A stretch of 10,058 nt of DNA from an uncultured Eubacteriales bacterium. Its GTDB lineage: Bacteria > Bacillota > Clostridia > Oscillospirales > CAG-382. Under the pieces are notes generated by a model. That model ran no database searches, was not told where the DNA came from, and worked only from the letters and a program-made list of their open reading frames with translations. Shown piece after piece: positions 1-7,700 of the stretch (the stretch's first letter is position 1; every line of letters starts with the position of its first letter). Both the position numbers and the translations under genes were made by a program. The stretch is from assembly GCA_900546385.1 (NCBI GenBank), contig URCT01000094.1:1-10058 (forward strand), read 5' to 3'.

Positions 1-2
1 AA

Positions 3-2768
3 GAAGCTCTGAGAGCCAAGAAGCAAGGCGGTATTTACAGCGGTGCGGACGAACAAGCAATTCGGGCGACGGAAGACCTTTCAAAGGCATTCGGTGTACG
101 GATTCTTTTGTTTGACGGCAACGGCAAGACGGACATTGACGGGTTTTATGACCGCAAAGCGAACTCGATATACTTAAATGCCGGAAGCCATGCGAAGCCG
201 CTTCAAGCGACGGTACGTCATGAGATGGTTCACTTTTTAGCGCAAGCGAACAAAGGTGCATTTGAATCGTTTCGTGACTTTGTTGCCGGGCGATATGCTG
301 AAATGTATGGAAAAGATGCGTTGAACACGTGGCTTGACAACAAAAAGGCAGAATATGAAGCGGCTGGCATGGAGCTTGACGAAAACAGTGCGAAAGAAGA
401 GCTATGTGCAGATCTTGCAATGGATATGCTTACTGACGCAGAAACGGTAAAAGGATTTGCAAAAGAAAACCGTTCGGCGGCACGGAGAATTCTTGACGCT
501 TTACGGCGGTTTATTGACAAGATACGTGCTGTTTTCGGTCTTGAGCCGAAATATACGGCCGGAAAAGCACGTGCGTTAGAGGCACTTTCGAAGACGGACA
601 GCACGGTGAAGGTGACGGACGGAAAAGTCGAACGTTCGCACGCGTCATTTAAGAATGACACGCTGCCGAAAGCCTTGAACGTGAAGGACTTATATGCGGC
701 GGAGAAGCTGCTATATCAAGCTTTGACAAGTGCTGAAATACGAAACAGCAATACGAATTCGGATGGTATTCGCTTTTCCGGTGAAACGGATTCGGATACA
801 GATATCATAACGGTAAAGGACATAGACAATCTACGTTCGATCGGCCGCAAGTCGGTAAACGATTTCACTTCCGAAGACATAAAAAAAGCCGAGCCTTTTG
901 CTCGGAGGTATTTTAAGGAATTAGGTGTGAAGTCGCCGTTCTTCCGTGCGTGGTTTGGTGATTGGAGAGCGCATGACACATCGGAAGTTAAGGTCGTTTC
1001 TCAAAAATCGGCTGAACGCGGAAAGGTGAAAAACACTGACACCGGTTGGGATATTCAGGTATCTGCAAAAGTGTTTGGTGAATCCCAGCACAAAGGGATG
1101 AAAAACCAAAGGGCTCTGCCTTTGCTTGATTACATTAACGGCATTGTGGAAAATGCTGTCTTACTTGACAGTTCCAGCATTCCAGCCGACAAAGTAAAGT
1201 CACTTAATTCTGCCATGATGCACAGTCTATACGCAATTGTAGACGCTGGAAACGGCCACGAGCTTGCAAAGCTATATGTAGAAGAGCTAAACGATATCAA
1301 CACTGACGGGACTATCAAAAGAGCTTATCAATTACAGAATATAAGCAAAATTCCGTTGAGAAGTTCAGGGTTCAGCACAAACAGCTTAGCCCCATCATCT
1401 CAACGGAACGATTATACTGTATCACAACTTTTTGATTTTGTCAAGGCTTTGGATAAAAATTTTAAGCCAAACGAGGTAAGCAAGGTCGTTGACGAAGATG
1501 GGCCGCTTGTGGTATATCATGGGACGGATGCTGATTTTACAGTATTTGACCGTACAAAAGGCAGAAGCTCTATGGATATACAAGGAATGTTTTTCAGCCC
1601 GTGGGAACTTGATGCGCAGGGATACGGCAAAAAGGTCGGAGCATATTATATCAACCTTAAAAACCCGGCAGATGAAGGCACCGCTTACAAAGCGTTAAAC
1701 ATGTTCAAAGGACAAAACAATGCTGGTATTAAGGCACGTGATTATCTAATAAAACTCGGATATGACGGCGTAAACAACAGCGGCGAAGAATTCATTGCCT
1801 TTTATCCGGAACAAATCAAATCCGCCACGGACAACATTGGCACGTTTGACGGCGCAAATCCCGATATCCGATACTCAAAATCGAGCACTGCCGCAGATAC
1901 AAAGAAAAACGTGTTTTCCTATGAAGCCTTGACAGCGAAGCCGGATATGCCTATAACCAAAATGCGAAACATTTCCGAAAGCGATTACGCGGCTTATCGG
2001 GCAGACAAAAGCAGTTTTGTAAAAGACATGGTAAAGCGTGCGGCGTTATTTGAAAAAAATCCGAAGAACACGGACAAGCAGACATACATTCATAACAAGG
2101 ACACCGGGAAAGATATTCTTGTATCACGAGAGAGTTTCCGGCACGGTGCAGCAAGAATGGACGAAGAATATGCACAGATATGCAAGAACATCGGCAGTTT
2201 ACTGCAAAACGCGGTAGCAGTCAACGAACTGCAATCTCGTGACAATGGAGAAAACTCCACGGTATTTATCGGAATGGCAGAGAACAAAAACAACTATGTT
2301 TTTGTTCGGATGATTGCCGAAAACCGCACACAGAGACTTGTAAGCTACGATATTTTGTATTCCATTCGGAAAAAGAGCGCAAAAAAAGAAGACGTTGGCA
2401 AATTGCCCCCGGATTACACCGCAAGCGGTGATTCCTCGTATACGTCTTCCACCATCAGTATAGCAAAGCTCTTAGAAAATGTCAAGAGGGAAAAACTGTT
2501 TTCGGGCATTTTATCAGCTGATGTTAAGAAAGCATTAGGCATTGATTCAACGGAAACAAGTGCAAACATTAACGGCGTTATGTATTCATTAAATACAGAC
2601 AAAGACAGTGTTCAAACCATTCCGAAAGGTGAAGACCCGGCGAGGGATGTTGATGTACGCGCCTTTGATGAACGCGGCGGCAAGGTGAGCGAGGGCGTTC
2701 GGACGGTTCGATTCACATCAATCTGCAAGCGGAGAATCCGGTTGCACAGATCATCGGGCATGAGTTAA
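3..2768 (+). CDS. Polyvalent mobile-element protein, N-terminal and middle part (metallopeptidase, nuclease-like and ADP-ribosyltransferase-like domains); 5' truncated, 3' frameshifted
   Basis: The frame is open to the left edge, so the true start lies upstream; a TTG at 108 is only an internal codon. Residues are numbered from 108. A zinc metallopeptidase-like domain covers about -30 to 160, with HEMVH at 38-42 and a likely third ligand in EELCAD (97-102). A barnase/EndoU/RelE-like or LPD3-like module covers about 295-420. An ADP-ribosyltransferase-like domain covers about 457-585, with YHGT (470-473), FFSP (495-498) and the acidic EEFIAFYPEQIKSA segment (560-573). A second nuclease-like module lies at about 645-760. 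This layout matches the polyvalent proteins of phages and conjugative elements, which are thought to enter the recipient cell with the DNA and disarm host defences. No signal peptide or membrane segment is visible. The last 20 or so residues, after about residue 864, are out of frame: the gene really continues in the frame read from about 2702. Family assignment is by motif recall, not search; exact nuclease subfamilies are uncertain. Confidence 0.82.
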   Translation, partial: EALRAKKQGGIYSGADEQAIRATEDLSKAFGVRILLFDGNGKTDIDGFYDRKANSIYLNAGSHAKPLQATVRHEMVHFLAQANKGAFESFRDFVAGRYAEMYGKDALNTWLDNKKAEYEAAGMELDENSAKEELCADLAMDMLTDAETVKGFAKENRSAARRILDALRRFIDKIRAVFGLEPKYTAGKARALEALSKTDSTVKVTDGKVERSHASFKNDTLPKALNVKDLYAAEKLLYQALTSAEIRNSNTNSDGIRFSGETDSDTDIITVKDIDNLRSIGRKSVNDFTSEDIKKAEPFARRYFKELGVKSPFFRAWFGDWRAHDTSEVKVVSQKSAERGKVKNTDTGWDIQVSAKVFGESQHKGMKNQRALPLLDYINGIVENAVLLDSSSIPADKVKSLNSAMMHSLYAIVDAGNGHELAKLYVEELNDINTDGTIKRAYQLQNISKIPLRSSGFSTNSLAPSSQRNDYTVSQLFDFVKALDKNFKPNEVSKVVDEDGPLVVYHGTDADFTVFDRTKGRSSMDIQGMFFSPWELDAQGYGKKVGAYYINLKNPADEGTAYKALNMFKGQNNAGIKARDYLIKLGYDGVNNSGEEFIAFYPEQIKSATDNIGTFDGANPDIRYSKSSTAADTKKNVFSYEALTAKPDMPITKMRNISESDYAAYRADKSSFVKDMVKRAALFEKNPKNTDKQTYIHNKDTGKDILVSRESFRHGAARMDEEYAQICKNIGSLLQNAVAVNELQSRDNGENSTVFIGMAENKNNYVFVRMIAENRTQRLVSYDILYSIRKKSAKKEDVGKLPPDYTASGDSSYTSSTISIAKLLENVKREKLFSGILSADVKKALGIDSTETSANINGVMYSLNTDKDSVQTIPKGEDPARDVDVRAFDERGGKVSEGVRTVRFTSICKRRIRLHRSSGMS
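2697..2707 (+). other. Net -1 frameshift site breaking the polyvalent gene
   Basis: Before this point the gene reads ...FDERGGKVSEGV in the frame of 2697. After it, the frame beginning at GAC 2702 reads DGSIHINLQ...GHELTH. Joined, the two halves align with the first metallopeptidase domain of the same protein (FDGNGKTDIDGF...NSIYLN...RHEMVH). The new frame is blocked upstream by TGA at 2669-2671 and the old frame ends at TAA 2766-2768, so the switch lies between 2672 and 2765 and most likely at about 2700. No classic slippery heptamer is visible. One missing base, or a small deletion such as 7 bases, would explain it. Confidence 0.75.
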
Positions 2769-4054
2769 CGCACAGTCTTGAAGGTTCGAAGAGTTATGCG
2801 GCTTTGCAAAAGACGGTCTTTGACTACATAAACAAGACGGAGCGGCCAACGGCGATCGATGACGAAAGAATACGGCTTGCCGATGTATACAAGCGGAACG
2901 GCAAGCCGCATTCGACGGAGGCGGAGGTGGATGCGGACATTCTTGCGAACTTCGTCGGAACGAAGCTGTTGACGGACGAGAATGCGATTCGGTATGTGGT
3001 TGGTTACAAGCGGAACTTCGGTGTGTGGATGCGTGAGCAGATCACGCGGCTGAAGGCGGCGTTTGGTTCAAAGAATGCCAAAACGCAGGCGTTTCTTGAC
3101 AAGGCGGCGCGGTTATATCATGATGCGCTTGCGGAAAGCAAAAACGCTGTTCGGAAGGTGAACGGCGGGAAGAAACATGATGTTGTTGTTTTGGATAATG
3201 GCATGATGTATGTGCAGGCAAGTCGGAATGTTATTCATGGCGATGATGTTAATGCTTGGCGCAAGCAAATTACAGATTTTTACAAGCAAATGCTGAATGA
3301 TATGCCGAGCGTTGATATTCGGACGGCAGAGGGAGATGTTCTGACGATAACTAAAGCTGAAACAGCTCACAAGGCACGGGATAATTTTGAAACAATTAAC
3401 GGGCAACCTCAAAAAATGACTAATGAGAAATTCAAGGTAAAGCTAAAGGCAGAATCTCATATCGATGAGATTACGGAAGTCTCGAAATCAGGAAAAAAAA
3501 CACCGTCTCCTGATGCAAAACAGCATAGTTTTGCGAAAGACGGCTTTACCTACAGAACTGCCTATTTCAAAGATGTAGATGGCACATATTACAAACTTAT
3601 GCTTTCGATTGGAAGCACCGGAAACACTGCCACAGTATACAATGTTGGAAAAATAAAAGAAGATACTATCCCTTCAGCTACAATCGTAGCCGCGATTGGC
3701 TCAAAGGCCGTGGGACAATATCCTCTTGACCATAGTATATCCGAAACCGGCGAAAATGTCAATAGCTCATCGAAAAAAAGTTTTTCGGTAAGTGAAACGG
3801 ACGAATTTGACGAGAGCATCATGGACACGGATGTGAATGCTGAGACACTGCGGGAATTAAAGCAGGAGGCGGAACGGAAGGCTTCTTCGGAATACGACAA
3901 GTTGTTACAGGAGGAATACAACAAGCGGCAGGTTTTATACAATCCGGACGAAGGAAAAAGTGTCAAGCGTGAGGATTTGAAAAAGGTTGACAAGGAATAT
4001 TTGGAGCGGACGGAGCGGCAGCTAATGAACCGGCTTGCGCAAAGGATAGATTAA
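2702..4054 (+). pseudogene. Polyvalent mobile-element protein, C-terminal part (second HExxH metallopeptidase-like domain, beta-rich module, charged tail), separated by frameshift
   Basis: This is the continuation of the gene to its left in another frame. The first conventional start codon is TTG 2804, but that lies downstream of the HELTH motif (2759-2773). No ribosome binding site supports it, so independent translation is doubtful. With residues counted from 2804, the metallopeptidase helper segment EAEVDAD lies at 39-45, followed by LLTDE and a helix rich in Arg/Lys (RNFGVWMREQITRLKAAFG). All three features mirror the first metallopeptidase domain. A beta-hairpin plus helix follows (about 125-190), then a compact beta-rich module (about 205-290, YRTAYFKDVDGTYYKL...VYNVGKIKED) that resembles the BECR/RelE-like nucleases of polyvalent proteins. 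Residues 340-416 are highly charged and probably coiled coil. The gene ends at TAA 4052-4054. It could be a true pseudogene, a sequencing error, or a rarely used frameshift; the first two are more likely. Confidence 0.72.
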
Positions 4055-4056
4055 GC

Positions 4057-4091
4057 CAAAAACAAAGAAAACCGCTTGAATAGCGGTTTTC
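4057..4091 (-). terminator. Intrinsic terminator of the tRNA operon (possibly bidirectional)
   Basis: A perfect 10-bp stem pairs GAAAACCGCT (4067-4076) with AGCGGTTTTC (4082-4091) around a 5-base loop. Read leftward, the stem is followed by a T-rich tract (TTTGTTTTT) at 4066-4058, which is a good Rho-independent terminator for the two tRNA genes. Read rightward, only the four T's inside the stem are available, so termination of the polyvalent gene that stops at 4054 would be weaker. Confidence 0.8.
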
Positions 4092-4096
4092 CGGTT

Positions 4097-4172
4097 TGGT
4101 GGAGCATAGGGGACTTGAACCCCTGACCCCGACACTGCCAGTGTCGTGCGCTCCCAACTGCGCTAATACCCC
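4097..4172 (-). tRNA. tRNA-Ala (anticodon GGC)
   Basis: The reverse complement folds as a 76-nt cloverleaf with encoded CCA. The acceptor is GGGGTAT/ATGCTCC, with two G-T wobbles and discriminator A. The D arm contains GCGC...GCGC, and the anticodon stem CGACA/TGTCG encloses the loop CTGGCAG, giving anticodon GGC. The T arm is AGGGG-TTCAAGT-CCCCT. The 3' end faces the polyvalent gene and stops 43 bp from its stop codon. It is the second gene of a leftward tRNA pair. Confidence 0.95.
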
Positions 4173-4195
4173 ATGGGATGTAATTTTTAGAAGAA

Positions 4196-4279
4196 TGGTG
4201 CACCTGAAAGGACTTGAACCTTCACGTCAAAGACACCAGATCCTAAGTCTGGCGCGTCTGCCAATTCCGCCACAGGTGC
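4196..4279 (-). tRNA. tRNA-Leu (anticodon UAG)
   Basis: The reverse complement gives an 84-nt class II tRNA with encoded CCA. The acceptor is GCACCTG/CAGGTGC, the anticodon stem CCAGA/TCTGG encloses the loop CTTAGGA (anticodon TAG), and the extended variable arm runs TGTCTTTGACGT. The T arm follows the class II pattern with GGTTCAAGTCC. The gene lies 23 bp upstream of tRNA-Ala on the same strand and close behind a strong promoter, so the two are probably cotranscribed. Confidence 0.95.
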
Positions 4280-4324
4280 AAACTGAATAACGCGCCGCAA
4301 CAAGCGAACTCACATTACTTTTTT

Positions 4325-4353
4325 ATTATACCGATTATTTTATGGTTTGTCAA
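4325..4353 (-). promoter_or_regulatory. Sigma-A promoter of the tRNA-Leu/tRNA-Ala operon
   Basis: On the minus strand there is a perfect -35 TTGACA (4353-4348), a 17-bp spacer and a perfect -10 TATAAT (4330-4325). Both hexamers and the spacer match the vegetative consensus exactly, as is typical for stable RNA genes. Transcription should start near 4318, about 40 nt before the tRNA-Leu 5' end. Confidence 0.92.
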
Positions 4354-4522
4354 GTGCTATTTTTCGCGCTTTTGTCAAAAAAACAGAAATTTTTCTGCGC
4401 GGACATTCTTGGATTATTTAATCCGTTAGCTGTTAACAATGATTCAAATGCGCAAGTACAGACTAAAAGCAGAATTGAATCAAGCATTATTTTGCTCATA
4501 TAAACAGCTTATGTTGCGAGTC
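4354..4522. other. Intergenic region between divergent promoters, with short dyads
   Basis: No gene is seen here. The stretch contains several short inverted repeats. CAGAAA/TTTCTG flanks a TT spacer (4384-4397). GGATTA/TAATCC also flanks TT (4411-4424). TGTTAACA is a palindrome (4431-4438). TGATTCAA (4440-4447) has its complement TTGAATCA at 4475-4482. They lie between the leftward tRNA promoter and the rightward promoter at 4523, where operators would be expected. In AT-rich DNA such dyads can arise by chance, so no binding protein is proposed. Confidence 0.35.
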
Positions 4523-4551
4523 TTGAAAAAATACAGTATTTCTGTTATACT
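4523..4551 (+). promoter_or_regulatory. Sigma-A promoter with extended -10 for the 1471-residue secreted protein
   Basis: The -35 is TTGAAA (4523-4528), the spacer is 17 bp and the -10 is TATACT (4546-4551). It is preceded by TGT, forming an extended -10. Transcription should begin near 4558, giving a leader of about 165 nt. The promoter shares GTCTTGAAA and TGTTATA, at the same 23-bp offset, with the promoter of the next secreted-protein gene. Confidence 0.82.
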
Positions 4552-4614
4552 ATAAAAAACCTAATTCACGAATGTTAGTAAAGAAATGTTTGTCCTACTT
4601 CTACGATTAGAAAC

Positions 4615-4651
4615 TATGTCAAAAAATGAAAATATGTCAAAAATGTCATTT
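4615..4651 (+). repeat. 11-bp direct repeat plus palindrome in the leader
   Basis: TATGTCAAAAA occurs at 4615-4625 and again at 4633-4643, an 18-bp period. The second copy runs into AAATGTCATTT (4641-4651), a palindrome with a one-base centre. The element sits about 60-110 nt downstream of the predicted transcription start and 75-110 nt before the start codon. It may be a protein- or RNA-level control site. No known riboswitch fold is recognised. Confidence 0.45.
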
Positions 4652-4710
4652 GCATTCATTTATGTGTGCGATAAAATGTTATATAAAACCAAATCGTAAT
4701 TCAAGGTTAG

Positions 4711-4718
4711 AAAGGGTG
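4711..4718 (+). promoter_or_regulatory. Ribosome binding site of the 1471-residue protein
   Basis: AAAGGGTG lies 7 nt before ATG 4726 and is a moderate match to the anti-Shine-Dalgarno sequence. It supports this start, as does the signal peptide that begins exactly here. Confidence 0.6.
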
Positions 4719-4725
4719 CATCCGC

Positions 4726-7700
4726 ATGAAAAAAACACGCATCTCGTTTTCGCTTCTTCTTTCGATTGCGGCGATTTGTCTGCTAATTGCCGGTTTTTCC
4801 GTTTCGGTGACAGCAGCCGCCAAAGCAGCACTTTCGGAAGACAAGATTGCGTATCGATGGGATTTTGAAGATTCCGCTTCGCAAAACTGGTATTGCTGCA
4901 ATCAAGGCTATTCCATTCAATATGACGACGGAAAAATGCAGGTGAATGTCGATCCGGAAGCCGGTTATCTTCAGCATAAAGCGGTTTCGGTAGACACGGA
5001 TAAAGCGCGTTGGTTGGTTATCAAAGCCAAAAGCACGAGCGATTTTAACGAAATCGTGTTTTACTACCAAACCTCCGAACAAGGCTGGAGTGAGAGCCAC
5101 ACGGTCAAAATTCCGCTTCGTCCGAACGATACGGAATTCCGCACATATTACATTGACATGAAAGCTGTCAAGGGTAACTTGTATACCGGAAACTATCAAA
5201 ACTGCATGTTATGTCTGCATGGTGCGACTAAAGGCAGCGTGGAATTTGAAGAGATTTCCTTTTACGAATCTTACACGCCGCCGGTTGAGGAAGTTGAACC
5301 GGAATGGCATTATCCGCTTGAAGCAAGCCGTGTCACTTCTCATTGGGGCGGCTTTGACTACACCTTTCCCGGCGACGGTTCCATGATTATGACCATTCCG
5401 AAGGATGGCGGCGCCAGTTTCTTTGATATGCCGAGCGATGCCGAGGTATATGCCGATTATTACCCTTATTTGATTTTGAAAGCAAAAGGCTCGGATGTGG
5501 ATAATCCGTTTTACGTCTATTATTCTACAAGTGCCTATCCGAAGCTGGCAGAAACGCAAAAGCTCATGATGACCAAACTGCCGTATTCGGATGGTGAATA
5601 TCGTTACTATTCCATTAATCTCGGTGCACAAAGCACTTGGAGCGGACTTATCGGCCGTTTAATGCTTTCTGCGGCCGGTGAAGCTGCTTCGACGCTTACG
5701 GTGACTGAAATGTATTATGCAAAAGAATTGAAATTCATCGATAGTCTTGAATTAACGGCTTCGTCGGATACCATTACCGACGATATGGGAACCGTTCTTT
5801 TGACTCCCGTCGTAAAGGCTCGTGCCGATGTTGACCCGTCCGTTACCTATACGACCGATTCGGTCAACGCCAAGCTTGTCAAAAATGCGGATGGTACGGC
5901 AACCATTACCGGTATGATGGACGGAACAGTCACTGTTACTGCCTTTCTGACGGTCGATCCGACCTATTCGGCTTCAAAGACAATTACGATTTCCGGTCAG
6001 AATCCGCGTACCTCCACAACGCAGATTCGCTACCTTACCTACGGCAACTCGATCATGAAGCACGGTCCGAACGCTTCGCTCGGCTGGAGCGGCAACTGGG
6101 GCATGGCAGCTTCTTCGGAGGATAAGGACTACTTGCACCGCATTCTTACAGCCTTAAAGAGCAAATACGGTGAAAACAATGTCGTTCATCAATTCGGCAC
6201 TTCGCAGTCCAATTGGGAAAACGGTGTCACCGCAAATGATGCCGTCGATAAAGATTATTCCTATATGATTGACCCAATACGGGATGATTTCCGCACCTTT
6301 AAGCCGAACATCATCACACTTCAAATGGGCGAAAACGGCGCCGGGGGCATTAGCCAAGATCAGTACGAAAACATCATGCGCCAGGTTGTCACCATGTTCA
6401 AAGAAGAAGCACCCGACGCAACCATTGTCATTACAACACCTTTCTGGGGCGGAAACGCACGCGTTTACGGCGCGATGAAGGTTGCAGACGAGTTGGGTGT
6501 CCGGATTGCACTTTTGCACACGTTAAACACGGATGAAAACAAGGCGCTCGGCTTATTTGATCATTACGGCGTTTCGATTCATCCGGGTGACCTCGGTATG
6601 GAAAACATCGCAAAGCTCTTTTATGCCGAAATTGAAAAAGACCTCAGCGAACGAGAGGTCATCACCTATACCAATCTTCCGGTCTCACTCGAAATCGTAA
6701 GCGAAAAGAACACGATTACGACCGAAAACGGAACGCTGGCTCTTTCTGCAAAAATTCTTCCGGCAGATGCCGATCAAAGCGTCGATTGGTCGGTCGATAA
6801 CAACTATATCGCCACAATTGACGAAAACGGCGTTTTGACCGCCCTCAACGATGGTGTCGTCACGGTTCGTGCGACGGCGCACTATAATAAAAACGCTTTT
6901 GACGAAATCCAAATCACGATTTCCGGTCAGACTTCGCCGTTTACCGTAACCTATGATAAAAACACGTCCGATACCGTGACCGGTATGCCGCATCCGAATC
7001 CTTATGCAAAGGGCGAATTCGTATTTGATAAAATCTATCCCGAACGTGAGACCTACACCTTTGTCGGTTGGGCGCTTGCGCCGGACGGAGAAGCGGTTTC
7101 TTCGTTCAATGTAACGGAGAATACGACCGTCTATGCCGTTTGGACGCCCGCCGTGCGATGGACCTTCGACCGCACCGACTACAAAGAAGGTTTTACCGTT
7201 AATTACGGCTTCAACCAATATGTAAAAAACGGCATCTTCTCGATGATTGCTACCAACACCGATCTTGAGGCGGGAGCGGTGCTTCAGGTTAATTCGCCGA
7301 AGCTTGCGGTTGACCCGAATCAATATTCGATTCTCGCGCTTCGTCTGCAAAACAGTGCGATAGCGAAGGATACGACCCTTGATTTAACGGTATATACCGC
7401 GAAAAACAGCTACTCCTACTCTGTCAGCGTAACCACGACCGATGTGACCTCTTATGCCTTTGATCTTTCGAACGTCAAGGAAATGATCACCGGATTTTCT
7501 TTCAAGCCGACCAACATCGACTGCTCGCTCATGCTCGATGAAATCGCGTTTGTCTCTTCCGAAAACGGCGCGTTGACGTATGATGCCAATACCACCGACA
7601 CGGTGACCAACCTCCCGTCGCCGGAGTATCTGACCTCGAACGGCAAGTATACGTTTGCCGAAACAAAGCCGGCAAGAGCAGGGGATACCTTCTTGGGCTG

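Noticed and set aside
108..110. TTG as start of the polyvalent gene
   Set aside because: The same frame is open to the left edge and already encodes a plausible part of the metallopeptidase domain (EDLSKAFGVRILL), so the start is upstream of the window.
230..661. Leftward open frame of 143 codons
   Set aside because: Antisense to the metallopeptidase-like domain; Ser-rich composition typical of a mirrored frame, and no supporting signals.
4096..4290. Rightward open frame of 64 codons across both tRNA genes
   Set aside because: It is the antisense of the tRNA pair. Its peptide (GLEPLTP..., LKGLEPSRQ...) is the well-known false protein produced by reading tRNA T arms backwards.
4373..4378. 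Second TTGACA on the minus strand upstream of the tRNA promoter
   Set aside because: No -10 hexamer lies 16-18 bp downstream of it; the perfect promoter at 4325-4353 is enough.
4384..4482. CRISPR or IS-end origin for the cluster of short palindromes
   Set aside because: The dyads differ from each other, are short and irregularly spaced, and no transposase or cas gene is nearby.
4626..4868. Rightward open frame of 80 codons overlapping the start of the secreted-protein gene
   Set aside because: No ribosome binding site, overlap with the signal-peptide coding region of a convincing gene, and no recognisable protein features.
6685..7350. Leftward open frame of 221 codons
   Set aside because: It lies wholly antisense inside the well-supported secreted-protein gene, is rich in Arg/Gly/Val as expected of a mirrored frame, and has no ribosome binding site. 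The other leftward frames within 4783-8864 are the same kind of shadow.
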